From positions 1-64,000 of the forward strand of contig CAYYQN010000019.1 in assembly GCA_964473865.1 (NCBI GenBank): a stretch of 64,000 nt of DNA, read 5' to 3'. The stretch's first letter is position 1. Each line of letters opens with the position of its first letter. The notes beneath the pieces were generated by a model. It was not told the DNA's origin. It saw nothing but the letters and a program-made list of their open reading frames with translations, and did no database searches. The position numbers were made by a program, and so were the translations under genes. Source of the DNA: CAIMUX01 sp964473865 (GTDB lineage Bacteria; Eisenbacteria; RBG-16-71-46; CAIMUX01). Below are positions 50,325-59,369 of this stretch, piece after piece.

Positions 50325-51305
50325 GTGCCGTTCCCGAGATTCCGCCGGTCCGCGGGTCCGCGCTCCTGGGTAGAGGAGCGGGACCTGCGGCGGGCGCAGG
50401 AAGAGGAGGCCGACGAGGCTCTCCGGCTGCTGCGCGGGGTGCGCCGCGTCGAGATCCGCAGCCGCCGCCTGGTGCAGGAGCTCTTCAGCGGCGAGTACCA
50501 CTCCGCCTTCAAGGGGTTGGGGATCGAGTTCGCCGAGGTGCGCGAGTACACCCCGGGCGACGATGTGCGCATGATCGACCGCAATGTGAGCGCCCGGCTG
50601 CGGCGTCCCTTCGTCAAGGTCTTCCAGGAAGAACGCGAGTTGACGGTCGTGTTCGTCGTGGATCAATCGGGCTCGATGCGCTTCGGATCGCGCGGGCGGA
50701 CGCGCGCGGAAGCGGCGGCGGAACTGACGGCCGTCCTCGGTTTCTCGGCCGTCAGCAACCACGACAAGGTCGGCAGCCTCCTCTTCTCGGAGACGGCCGG
50801 CAAGTGGATCCCGCCGCGCAAGGGCCGCCAGCATGCGCTCCGGGTGGTGCGGGAGGTGCTGTCCGGCCGCAGCGGCTCGAGGGGCGGCACCAGCCTGACC
50901 GAGGCTTGCGCGACCGTGGCGCGGATCCTCAAGCGCCGGAGCATCATCTTCCTGATCTCCGACTTCCTCGACGAGGGCTATGAGCAGGCCCTGGCGCTGG
51001 CGGCGAAGCGGCACGAAGTGGTGCCGCTCGTGCTGCGCGACGAAGCGGAGCGGCGCCTCCCGGACGTCGGCCTGGTCGAGGTCGAGGACCTGGAGACGGG
51101 TCGCCGCCGTCTGATCGATACGTCGGACCCTTCCGTGCGCGCGGCGCATGCGGCGCAGATCGGCGCCTACACCGAGGCCGGCCTTCCCGAACGGTTCCAC
51201 CGGATCGGGGTGGAGCCGGTCTTCATCCCGGTGGATGGAGATGCGGTGGCGCCGCTGCACCGCTATTTCCGCACGCGGGCGCGGCGGCGGGGGGCGGGGA
51301 GATGA
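50325..51305 (+). CDS. DUF58 (VWA-like) protein
   Basis: 326 residues from GTG 50325, 14 nt after moxR. DUF58 core FSGEYHSAFKGLGIEFAEVR, then EYTPGDDVRMIDRNVSAR. The VWA-like part has DQSGSM, a MIDAS DxSxS-like site, and IIFLISDFLDEG. It is likely a partner of MoxR at the membrane. The last four bases ATGA are shared with the next gene's start. Confidence 0.92.
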   Translation: MPFPRFRRSAGPRSWVEERDLRRAQEEEADEALRLLRGVRRVEIRSRRLVQELFSGEYHSAFKGLGIEFAEVREYTPGDDVRMIDRNVSARLRRPFVKVFQEERELTVVFVVDQSGSMRFGSRGRTRAEAAAELTAVLGFSAVSNHDKVGSLLFSETAGKWIPPRKGRQHALRVVREVLSGRSGSRGGTSLTEACATVARILKRRSIIFLISDFLDEGYEQALALAAKRHEVVPLVLRDEAERRLPDVGLVEVEDLETGRRRLIDTSDPSVRAAHAAQIGAYTEAGLPERFHRIGVEPVFIPVDGDAVAPLHRYFRTRARRRGAGR

Positions 51306-52492
51306 GGTTCGGGAGAGTCGGGCCTCTCCGCCGGTCCGGGTCGTGCGGCTCGGGCTCGCGCATCGTCGCCGGCGGATTGGCACGCCGTTCCGCCGGCACG
51401 GTCATTGCCGTGGTCCTCGCGTCGACCCTGTCGCCGGGGCCGGCCACGTTGTCCTCGCACCGCGACGCCCGCCAACTCGCTGCCTGGCTTGCCTGGGATG
51501 CCGTTCTACCCGTCGCAAGTGTGGCCCATGCCTCGCTGACACCCTCGCCCGACCTGTCGTTTCGCGTGACGCTGACGCCCGATTCGATCACGGTGGGAGA
51601 TCCGATCACCGTCGTGATCGAAGCAGCCGGACCGACGGGAGCCACGCTGCTGCTGCCGCAGTTCGCCGACAGCGTCGGTCCGTTCACGGTGCTGGACGTC
51701 GGGCCGCCGGTGGCCGCCAGCCGCGAGGGAAGGGCGACAGTGCGGCGCACCGCGAGAGTGACGCGCTTTCGCACCGGTCCGACGTCGTTTCCCGAGCTCC
51801 CCCTTCTGTGGGTGCGTTCGCCGGGGGACACCGCCATCGCGCTTTCGACCCCGGTTCCGGTGCGAGTGCGAAGTCTCCTCAACGGTCCCGCCGACCCCTC
51901 GAAGCTGCACGACCTGAAGCCGGTGGTCCCGCTGGCGCGCCCGCGCTGGTGGCTGTGGGGACTGACAGCCCTGGGCGCCGTGGCGCTGGTTTGGGCGGCG
52001 TGGCGCTACCGGCATCTTCTGCGCCGCCGCCGGGTGGTCGTCGAGATGCCTCCGCCTCCGCCCCTGCGGCCGGAGGCGGCGTTCGCGGTCGGGCTCGAGT
52101 CGCTCCTCGGGCGGCAACTTCCGGAGAAGGGGTTTGTCAAGGAGTACTACGGCGAGCTATCGCTCCTCTTCCGCCGCTACATCGAGGACCGGTTCGGATT
52201 CCTGGCGGTGGAGGAGACGCGCGGCGAGATCATGACGAGCGTGGAGGGTCGAAGCGATCTGCGCGCGGGCGAGGTCCGCCAGCTCGGCGAATGGCTCGCC
52301 GAAGACGAGCTCGTGAAGTTCGCCAGGCTGGAGCGGCTTCTGGTGGAGGTGGGAAACCACACGGAGCGGGCCAAGCAGTGGGTGAAGGCCACGACTCCGG
52401 CCTGGGTCCCGGCGGGTGGTGATGCGGCCGGCTCCGACCCCGCAGCGTCCGCCCCGACCTCTCCGCCTGCGTCTCCGGAGGTCCGGCCATGA
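51302..52492 (+). CDS. BatD-like membrane protein of the Bat operon
   Basis: 396 residues, ATG overlapping DUF58 by ATGA. Signal sequence or anchor about 25-50 (GTVIAVVLASTLSPGPATL). Extracytoplasmic BatD-type beta domain (about 85-185, FRVTLTPDSITVGDPITVVI). One TM (about 218-238, PRWWLWGLTALGAVALVWAA), then a cytoplasmic helical domain (about 260-365, KGFVKEYYGELSLLFRRYIE) that resembles DUF4381-type proteins of these operons. Pro/Ala-rich tail. Overlaps batA by ATGA. Confidence 0.8.
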   Translation: MRFGRVGPLRRSGSCGSGSRIVAGGLARRSAGTVIAVVLASTLSPGPATLSSHRDARQLAAWLAWDAVLPVASVAHASLTPSPDLSFRVTLTPDSITVGDPITVVIEAAGPTGATLLLPQFADSVGPFTVLDVGPPVAASREGRATVRRTARVTRFRTGPTSFPELPLLWVRSPGDTAIALSTPVPVRVRSLLNGPADPSKLHDLKPVVPLARPRWWLWGLTALGAVALVWAAWRYRHLLRRRRVVVEMPPPPPLRPEAAFAVGLESLLGRQLPEKGFVKEYYGELSLLFRRYIEDRFGFLAVEETRGEIMTSVEGRSDLRAGEVRQLGEWLAEDELVKFARLERLLVEVGNHTERAKQWVKATTPAWVPAGGDAAGSDPAASAPTSPPASPEVRP

Positions 52493-53475
52493 GCTTCGCC
52501 TGGCCTTGGATGCTCTGCCTCCTGCCGCTGCCGGCCCTCCTGCTGTTCCTGCGCTGGCGCTTTCACCAGCGGCTGGAGCCGGCCGCGGCGTATTCCGACA
52601 CCCGCCTGATCGGCACCGTGCGTGGGCTCCGCGCGCGCCTCCGGCCGCTGCTGCCGTGGGTGCGGACGCTCTGCCTGATGCTCCTCGTGGTCATCCTCGC
52701 GCGCCCGCGCTTTGGGGAGCGTCAGGTCGAGGTGACGAGCGAGGGGATCGACATCGTCGTGGCGCTGGATATCTCCGGGAGCATGAAGGCGGAGGACTTC
52801 CAGCCGAAGAACCGCCTCTGGGTGGCCAAGGAGGAGGCCAAGCGGTTCATTGAAGGACGGCCCACCGACCGGATCGGTCTGGTTGTCTTCGCCGTGAACA
52901 GCTACACCCAGGCGCCCCTGACCACCGACCACGAGGTGCTGAAGACCCTGATCGACCAGGTCGACTTCGGCGATATCAAGGACGGCACGGCGATCGGCAT
53001 GGCCATCGCCAACGGCGTAAACCGGCTCAAGGACCTGCCGGGGCGGAGCCGGGTCTTGATCCTTCTGACCGACGGGCGGAACAACTCGGGTACCGTCGAT
53101 CCGATCACCGCCGCCGACCTGGCGCGCTCGATGCGGGTGCGGATCTATCCGATCGGCGTGGGTTCAATGGAAGACGCGCCCTACCCGGTGGACGACCCGT
53201 TCCTCGGCCGCCGCTACGTGAAGATGCCGGCGCAGGTGGACGACGCCTCGCTCGCGCGGATCGCGGAGATCACCGGAGGCCGCTACTTCCGCGCCACCGA
53301 TGCCGACGCGCTGGACCGCATCTTCCGGGAGATCGACGGCCTGGAGAAGACGAAGGTCCAGACGCGGGAGTGGATGAACTACTCAGAAATCGGATCCCGC
53401 CTGGCCCTGCCCGCACTCCTGCTCCTGCTGCTGGAGTCGGTGCTGGGCGCAACCTGGCTCAGGCGGCTGCCCTGA
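52489..53475 (+). CDS. batA: BatA-like VWA membrane protein
   Basis: 328 residues. N-terminal TM pair (about 5-22 and 55-76), VWA domain with MIDAS DISGSMKAEDF (about 94-105), conserved Thr region RPTDRIGLVVFAVNSYTQAP, and LILLTDGRNNSGTVDP. A C-terminal TM (about 300-322) closes the protein. BatA/BatB in Bacteroides and Leptospira contribute to stress or oxygen tolerance, but the mechanism is unsettled. ATGA overlap with the previous gene. Confidence 0.94.
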   Translation: MSFAWPWMLCLLPLPALLLFLRWRFHQRLEPAAAYSDTRLIGTVRGLRARLRPLLPWVRTLCLMLLVVILARPRFGERQVEVTSEGIDIVVALDISGSMKAEDFQPKNRLWVAKEEAKRFIEGRPTDRIGLVVFAVNSYTQAPLTTDHEVLKTLIDQVDFGDIKDGTAIGMAIANGVNRLKDLPGRSRVLILLTDGRNNSGTVDPITAADLARSMRVRIYPIGVGSMEDAPYPVDDPFLGRRYVKMPAQVDDASLARIAEITGGRYFRATDADALDRIFREIDGLEKTKVQTREWMNYSEIGSRLALPALLLLLLESVLGATWLRRLP

Positions 53476-53553
53476 GAGGCAACCATGCGCTTGGATGATG
53501 CCGGATGGCGTCCGGCGGGTGGATGCGGCATCGGCCGGGAGTGAGGGGGAACG

Positions 53554-55536
53554 ATGCGCTTTGGAGAACCACACTGGCTCTGGCTGCTGGCGCTGGTTCC
53601 GTTGCTCGCCGCGGGGCTGATTCTGGCATTGCGGCGGCGCCAGCGGGCGCTCCGCGCCTGGTGCGATGCCGGGCTCCTCGATCGGATGGTCCCGGGACGA
53701 GCGCCGCGGGCCTCGTGGTGGCGGGCGGTCCTCCTGGTGCTGGCGGTGGCTTGCCTGGTGCTCGCTGCGGCGCGGCCGCAGGTAGGGAGCCGGGTTCTCG
53801 CCGTCGAGCGCAAGGGGATCGATCTCACCATCGCCCTCGACCTCTCGGAGAGCATGCGCGCCGAGGATCTGCGGCCGGACCGGTTGACGCGCGCCAAGCA
53901 GGGGGTCGAATCGCTGCTCGACCGGCTGCGCGGGGACCGGATCGGACTGGTCGGGTTCGCCGGCGATGCTTTTGTGCAATGTCCCCTGACCCTGGACTAT
54001 GCCGCCGCGCGCATGTTTCTCCGCCTGATGACGCCGGAGATGATCCCGGTGCCCGGGACCGATCTGGGAGCGGCGATCCGCACCGCCGTGAAGGCGTTCG
54101 ACCCGAAGGAGCGGAAGTACAAGGCGCTGGTCCTCGTCACGGACGGCGAGGATCACGGCCGGGATCTGGACGCCGCGGTGAATGAGGCGAAGGAGCAGGG
54201 AGTACGCGTCTTCGCGGTCGGAATCGGATCGGAGAAGGGCGAGCCGATCCCGCAGCGCAGCGCCGCGGGAGAGGTGCGGGACTACAAGCGCTCGCGCGAC
54301 GGGGAGGTGGTGATGACCCGTCTGGATGCGGCGACCCTGCGCCGGATCTGCGATGATACCGGCGGGCGCTACTTCGACGGCAATGCGGGCGGGCTGGCGC
54401 TGGACCGCCTCTACGGCGAGATCTCCGGCATGGAACAGAAAGAGCAGAAAGGCGGGATCGCCGTGCAGTACGAGGACCGCTACGGTTACTTCGCGGCCGC
54501 CGCGCTGCTGCTGCTCGCCGTGGAGTCGATGCTGGCGGACCGCCGCGGTCCCGCCAACGGCCGGCGGAGACGGAAGCCTGTGCTGCCCGGCGGCGCCGCC
54601 GGAGGTGCCGCCGGAGGTGCGACCGGGAACGCAGTCCGGGGGGCATCCGGGGGAGTCGCGAGCCTCGGCCTGCTCGCCGCGGCGGTCTTTTCCTCGCTCC
54701 TCTGGTCCGCACCGGCCCGGGCGGGCGATCCCGGGAGGCGGGCCTACAACAAGGGCGACTATGCCGTAGCGCGGGACGCCTATTCGGCCTACGCGCGCGA
54801 GCATCCGGAGGATCCGCGCGGGGCCTACAACCTCGGCACCGCGCTGCACCGCGCGGGAGAGATGCCGCCCGCCGGAGAAGCGTTGTCGCGCGCGGTACGA
54901 AGCCCGGATCCGAAGCTGCGCGCCGCGGCTCTCTACAACCTCGGCAACACCCGGGCCAAGGCGGGCGATCTGCCCGGTGCGGCCGAAGCCTATGAGATGG
55001 CGCTGCGGCAGCGACCCGACGACCAGGACGCCAAGTACAACCTCGAGCTGGTGCGAGCCCTCATGCAGCAACAGCCTCCGGATTCCTCCGGGCAGAGTCA
55101 GCAGCAGAAACAGCAGCAGAAACAGCAGCAGAAGAAGAACGACGGCAAGCAGGACCAGAAGAACCAGGACCAGTCGCAGAATCAACAGGACCAGCAGAAG
55201 CCTGAGGATCAGAAGGAACAGCAGAGCCAGCAGCAGAGCCAGCAGCAGCAAGACCAGGAGCAGCAGAACCAGAGTCAGCAACAGAGTCAGCAGGATCAGC
55301 GGTCGGGCGGCCAGGACCAGCAACGCGAGGGAGAACCGGACCAGCAGCAGGCGCAGCAGGGTCAGCAAGGGGCCGACAGCGCGGAGACTCCGCCGCCCGG
55401 GGACCTGCAGCCGGCCAAGATCAGCCCGGAACAGGCGCGTCGAATCCTGGAGGGGCTCGCCCAACAGGAGATGAACCTGCAGCAGGAGCGCCTGCGCGCG
55501 CGCAGCCGCCCCTTGAAGGTGGAGAAGGACTGGTGA
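53554..55536 (+). CDS. batB: BatB-BatC fusion: VWA domain, TPR repeats and Gln-rich segment
   Basis: 660 residues. BatB part (1-330): TM at 8-28 and 58-76, VWA with MIDAS DLSES (about 96-100), VTDGEDHG, then TM about 308-325. A second hydrophobic segment (about 365-385) and TPR-type repeats (about 390-500, ARAGDPGRRAYNKGDYAVAR, DPRGAYNLGTALHRAGEMPP, LYNLGNTRAKAGDLPGAAEA) correspond to BatC. Residues about 507-610 are mostly Gln, Lys, Asp and Ser. The tail ends PEQARRILEGLAQQEMNLQQ. The fusion replaces separate batB and batC genes. TGA overlaps the next gene's GTG. Confidence 0.93.
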   Translation: MRFGEPHWLWLLALVPLLAAGLILALRRRQRALRAWCDAGLLDRMVPGRAPRASWWRAVLLVLAVACLVLAAARPQVGSRVLAVERKGIDLTIALDLSESMRAEDLRPDRLTRAKQGVESLLDRLRGDRIGLVGFAGDAFVQCPLTLDYAAARMFLRLMTPEMIPVPGTDLGAAIRTAVKAFDPKERKYKALVLVTDGEDHGRDLDAAVNEAKEQGVRVFAVGIGSEKGEPIPQRSAAGEVRDYKRSRDGEVVMTRLDAATLRRICDDTGGRYFDGNAGGLALDRLYGEISGMEQKEQKGGIAVQYEDRYGYFAAAALLLLAVESMLADRRGPANGRRRRKPVLPGGAAGGAAGGATGNAVRGASGGVASLGLLAAAVFSSLLWSAPARAGDPGRRAYNKGDYAVARDAYSAYAREHPEDPRGAYNLGTALHRAGEMPPAGEALSRAVRSPDPKLRAAALYNLGNTRAKAGDLPGAAEAYEMALRQRPDDQDAKYNLELVRALMQQQPPDSSGQSQQQKQQQKQQQKKNDGKQDQKNQDQSQNQQDQQKPEDQKEQQSQQQSQQQQDQEQQNQSQQQSQQDQRSGGQDQQREGEPDQQQAQQGQQGADSAETPPPGDLQPAKISPEQARRILEGLAQQEMNLQQERLRARSRPLKVEKDW

Positions 55537-58364
55537 CGATGAAGCGTCCGCGCATCGCCGCCTCCTTCGCACCCTTGGCGGTCTTCTTCCTCCTGGCCGG
55601 GCCCCTTTTCGCGCCGGCGCGGGCGGAGGTTCAGGTGGAGATCGGGCTCCAGTCGGAGACGATCCCGGCGGGGGAGACCACCGTCTTGTCCGTGACCGTG
55701 ACCGGTGCCTCCAGCGTGGATCAGGGACCGAACATCCCCGACACGCCCGGCCTCACGTTCCGGTCTGCGGGCCGCTCCACCAATATCTCCATCGTCAACG
55801 GACGCATGACCCAGTCGATCTCCTGGAACGTCCTGGTCCTGGGGGAGCGGCCGGGGCAGTACACCATCGGCCCCGTCGAAGTGCGAGAGGGCAAGAAGGC
55901 GTATCAGAGCGGGACGGCGGCGCTCACGGTCGTCGACGTGGGCACGGCGGTTCCGGGGTCGACGACTCCGCGAGGCGCGGGCCGGGGCCAATCGCCGGGA
56001 GCGGCCTCGACGGGTCGCGGGGGACCGGGAGCGCAAGTGCCGCCCCCGAACGATCTTGATTCGACCGCGGGCGACGTCTTTGCGCGATCCTCCGTCGACC
56101 ACGAGCGCGTGCTTCTGGGCGACCAGGTAACGCTGCGCTTCCAGGTCTGGGTGCCTCTGGACATGCCGGTGCTCGACTCCCAGATCGCGAACCTGCCCGC
56201 CACCGAAGGATTCTGGAGGGAGGAGCTCCCGCCGCAGCGCACTTCCACGGCGACGGTGCGCGGCCGCCCCTACCAGGTCAGCGAGTTCGCGTTTGCGCTC
56301 TTCCCGACGCAGGCCGGCCGGCTCGAGATCGGGGAAGGTGCCGTCGATCTGGTGGTCCAGGATCGGCGCGCGGGACGACGCTCGCTCGACCCGTTCGGGT
56401 TCTTCGCCAACTACCCGGAGCGCCGGGTTCGCATCCGCAGCAAGCCTTTGGCGGTGCGCGTCGATCCGCTGCCCGATCCGCGCCCGGACGACTTCACCGG
56501 CGGCGTCGGCGCGTTCCGCCTGCGCGGCGCCCTCGAGCGCTCCGAGACCGGGCAGAACGAGCCGCTCACGCTGATTCTCACGGTGGAGGGGGTCGGAAAC
56601 GTCTCCACGGTGGGAGACCCGCGCCTGCCGGAGATGCCCGGCGTGCGGACATACCCCTCCGGGGCCGACGTCAAGACGAGTCGCGACGGCGACCAGCTTC
56701 GCGGCGCCAAGACGTTTCGCCTCGTTCTGGTGCCCGAAAGCACCGGACGCAAGGAGGTTCCGCCGATCCGGCTTTCAGTCTTCGATCCGCGGCAACGGCG
56801 ATACGAGCGCCTTGAGACCCCGTCGCTGCCCTACACGGTCGTTGCCTCGAGCGCGCCGTCGGGCGGTTCCGGAGAAGTGGCGCGCATGGGGCGCGACCTG
56901 CGTACCATTCGCGCCAAGGGCGCGGTCGTCCGGATCGGCGCGGCGGAGCGATGGAGGTCCGGCGGCTTCTGGCTGCTGCAGGCGATTCCCCTGCTCTTCC
57001 TGGCGGGCGGTCTTGCCGTCCGGGCCCAACGGCAGAGGCGCGAGGCTGACTGGGGCGGCTTCCTGAGCCGGGGCGCGCCGGGCCGGCTCCACCGCGACCT
57101 CGACTCGATCGCGGCTCTTCCGGACGGCGATCCCGGTGCGGGCTATGACCGTCTGGACGCGGCCCTCGACCGCTATTTCACCGACCGGTTCCACCTGCCA
57201 GTGCGAGCGCTCACTCGGGAGGAGCTGGCGGCCGATCTGGCCCGCCAGGGCGTTGCCGAGGAGGGGATCGCGGCCGTCCGGACCCTGCTGGACCGTTGCG
57301 ATTTCGCGCGTTTCGCCCCGGCTGCCCGTACCGACGCGGACCTGCAGGCGCTGCTGGCTGCGGCGAGGGAGATTCCTTCCCGTCTGGAGCGGAAGACGAG
57401 GGTGCCGAAGGACGGGCGCGGCACCCCCGCGAAGAAGGGCGATGGCGCGGGCCGTCCACCGGGCGGGCCCGGGGTCCTGCCGGTCATTCTCGCACTCTCG
57501 CTCGGCGCGGGCGCTCTCCTCGGCCCCGCATCCCTGGTGACTCCCCGCGGCGCCGCGGCGGCGCCGACCGGATCGCAGTCGCTGTCCGAGGCCCCGGTGT
57601 TGTCCGGCAGGAGCCAGATCCTGGGCGCGCTGGCCCGCGGGCACGAGGCGTACGGTCAGGGTGACTTCGCCGGTGCGCTTGATGCCTACCGGTCGGTTCT
57701 GCGCTCCGGCTACGAATCACCGGAGCTCTATCTCGGCCTCGGAAACGCCTCCTATCGGCTCGGTCGGTTGGGCTGGGCCGTCTACTGGTTCGAGCGCGGC
57801 CGGCGAATCGCCCCCGGCGATCCGGATTTGAGCACCAACCTCGAGTCGGTTCTGGCGGAGACCCGGGATCGTGCGGCCCCCGAGGACGGGAGCCGCTTTC
57901 TGGGCAGCCTCACGGCCCTGCAGGACCGTGTGAGCGCGGCCGGCGCCGCGCGCGGCCTCACCGTCGCCTGGTTCCTTTTTGCCGCCTGGCTGGCCGCTCG
58001 CCTGGCGTTCTCCGGGGGGGCCGTTCCGTCAGCGATCACATCGCGGGTGTTTCGTTGGGCCGGCGCCGTTCTCGGCGCGGCGCTCGTCGTCGCGGTCGCG
58101 GGTATGCTGGTCAAGCTGGGGCAGGCCTCGGGCGCGCCGGAAGCGGTCATTGTCGCGGACGAGGTGGCGGTGCGCAGCAATCCCGACCCGGAGGCTACCG
58201 TCGAGTTCACGCTGCATGCCGGCACCCGCACGCGCCTCGGCCGGTCGGGCGGGGATTTCCAGGAGATCCTCTACAGCGAGAAGCTGCATGGCTGGGGGCC
58301 TGCGGACGGGATCGCCGAGCTGTCTGATCCGGGTGTTCGTGCTGCGGCGGAACGCGTTCGCTGA
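55533..58364 (+). CDS. batD: BatD-BatE fusion with TPR and SH3-like domains
   Basis: 943 residues from GTG 55533 (GTGA overlap) or ATG 55539. Signal peptide AASFAPLAVFFLLAGPLFAP. Several BatD beta domains (about 32-470), TM (about 483-500), cytoplasmic helical domain (about 510-620). A second TM (about 650-672) is followed by TPR repeats (about 700-775), two TMs (about 808-825 and 835-860) and a bacterial SH3-like domain (about 872-932, ADEVAVRSNPDPEATVEFTL, GWGPADGIAEL). The C-terminal half matches BatE. An intrinsic terminator follows at 58396. Confidence 0.92.
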   Translation: MTMKRPRIAASFAPLAVFFLLAGPLFAPARAEVQVEIGLQSETIPAGETTVLSVTVTGASSVDQGPNIPDTPGLTFRSAGRSTNISIVNGRMTQSISWNVLVLGERPGQYTIGPVEVREGKKAYQSGTAALTVVDVGTAVPGSTTPRGAGRGQSPGAASTGRGGPGAQVPPPNDLDSTAGDVFARSSVDHERVLLGDQVTLRFQVWVPLDMPVLDSQIANLPATEGFWREELPPQRTSTATVRGRPYQVSEFAFALFPTQAGRLEIGEGAVDLVVQDRRAGRRSLDPFGFFANYPERRVRIRSKPLAVRVDPLPDPRPDDFTGGVGAFRLRGALERSETGQNEPLTLILTVEGVGNVSTVGDPRLPEMPGVRTYPSGADVKTSRDGDQLRGAKTFRLVLVPESTGRKEVPPIRLSVFDPRQRRYERLETPSLPYTVVASSAPSGGSGEVARMGRDLRTIRAKGAVVRIGAAERWRSGGFWLLQAIPLLFLAGGLAVRAQRQRREADWGGFLSRGAPGRLHRDLDSIAALPDGDPGAGYDRLDAALDRYFTDRFHLPVRALTREELAADLARQGVAEEGIAAVRTLLDRCDFARFAPAARTDADLQALLAAAREIPSRLERKTRVPKDGRGTPAKKGDGAGRPPGGPGVLPVILALSLGAGALLGPASLVTPRGAAAAPTGSQSLSEAPVLSGRSQILGALARGHEAYGQGDFAGALDAYRSVLRSGYESPELYLGLGNASYRLGRLGWAVYWFERGRRIAPGDPDLSTNLESVLAETRDRAAPEDGSRFLGSLTALQDRVSAAGAARGLTVAWFLFAAWLAARLAFSGGAVPSAITSRVFRWAGAVLGAALVVAVAGMLVKLGQASGAPEAVIVADEVAVRSNPDPEATVEFTLHAGTRTRLGRSGGDFQEILYSEKLHGWGPADGIAELSDPGVRAAAERVR

Positions 58365-58395
58365 CTTCGGCCCCGGCCTTTCGGCGCCGGCCCTT

Positions 58396-58423
58396 CGGCG
58401 CCGGGGGAAAAGGGCGCCGTTTT
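58396..58423 (+). terminator. Intrinsic terminator after the Bat operon
   Basis: CGGCGCC (58396-58402) pairs with GGCGCCG (58413-58419) over a 10-nt loop and is followed by TTTT. It lies 32 nt after the batD stop and 84 nt before the PTS gene. Confidence 0.65.
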
Positions 58424-58506
58424 GGGTGTTGCCGCCTCGGCGCGACCGGTCTATCCTGCGGCGAGGGGCCCCGCACGGAGCCTGAAATGGGGGCGATTCG
58501 AACACG

Positions 58507-58983
58507 ATGAACGGCAATCATCCGGTCCTGCAATACTTCTCTCCGAACCTGTTCAGCGCCAGTCTACAATCCACCACCAAGAAGGAAGTCCTTCGCGAGT
58601 TGGTCGGAATCGCCGCGGCTGCGGGCGGGGTGCAAGGTCCCGACCTGCTGCAAGAGATGCTGGAACGGCGCGAGTCACTGGGCTCGACCGGAATCGGCAA
58701 GGGCGTCGCCATTCCCCACGGGCGGAGTCTGGCCGTGATCCGCATGCGGGTCGTCTTCGCCATCTCCCGCAAAGGGATCGACTTCGACGCTGTGGACGGC
58801 AAGCCGGTGAAGCTCTTCTTCCTCATCGTGGCCCCGCCCCAGGACAAGCGAAACGAGTATCTCCCGCTCCTGGGCCGCATTGCCGAACTGGTCCAAGACA
58901 AGAAGGCGCGAGATCGCCTGCTCAAGGTGGAAGGCTACGACGAGCTGCAGGCGGTCATGGAGGAAGTACTGGGTGGAGCCTGA
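58507..58983 (+). CDS. ptsN: PTS EIIA domain protein (PtsN/EIIA-Ntr-like)
   Basis: 158-residue single-domain EIIA of the fructose/nitrogen type. Phosphorylated His is in GVAIPHGRS (H71). LGSTGIGKG and IDFDAVDGKPVKLFFLIVAP are typical. No PTS permease is nearby, so it is probably regulatory as in EIIA-Ntr rather than sugar transport. The ribosome site is weak (GGGGCGATTCG). It overlaps the next gene by 11 nt. Confidence 0.88.
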   Translation: MNGNHPVLQYFSPNLFSASLQSTTKKEVLRELVGIAAAAGGVQGPDLLQEMLERRESLGSTGIGKGVAIPHGRSLAVIRMRVVFAISRKGIDFDAVDGKPVKLFFLIVAPPQDKRNEYLPLLGRIAELVQDKKARDRLLKVEGYDELQAVMEEVLGGA

Positions 58984-59341
58984 TCCGCTGAAAGAAAAGC
59001 TCGATGCCCTGTTCCGGCTGCAGGATCTCGACATCATGATTCGAGAGCTGCAGGACCCGACGACCAAGGGCACGGAAGAGAAGATGGGCTTCCCGGTGGG
59101 CCACCTCGAGAAGCTGCAGCTCGCGCGGACGCGGCTGGCCGAGCGCATCCCGCCCTCGGACCTGCGGCTCTACGAGAGGATCTCCCGCCGTTTCACCCAT
59201 GCGATCGTCCCCGTCGAGAACCGCACCTGTCTCGGGTGCTTCATGGGATTGCCCACCTCGGCAGTCTCGCTCCGCACCGATCCCGGGAATGTCCGCCTCT
59301 GCGAGAACTGCGGCCGGATCCTCTACTGGCTGGATTACTAA
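58973..59341 (+). CDS. Zinc-ribbon protein (C4-type) with helical N-terminus
   Basis: 122 residues from GTG 58973, inside the end of ptsN (GGAGGAAG upstream). The N-terminal helix (EPDPLKEKLDALFRLQDLDI) is followed by a C4 zinc ribbon, CLGCFMGLP and CENCGRILYW, as in zf-RING_7/CT398-like proteins. Those usually have a longer coiled coil; this one is short. Possible RNA polymerase or DNA contact, but function is unknown. Confidence 0.78.
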   Translation: MEPDPLKEKLDALFRLQDLDIMIRELQDPTTKGTEEKMGFPVGHLEKLQLARTRLAERIPPSDLRLYERISRRFTHAIVPVENRTCLGCFMGLPTSAVSLRTDPGNVRLCENCGRILYWLDY

Positions 59342-59369
59342 GCCCCCCGGCTGCGGTGCGGAGCCGGAT

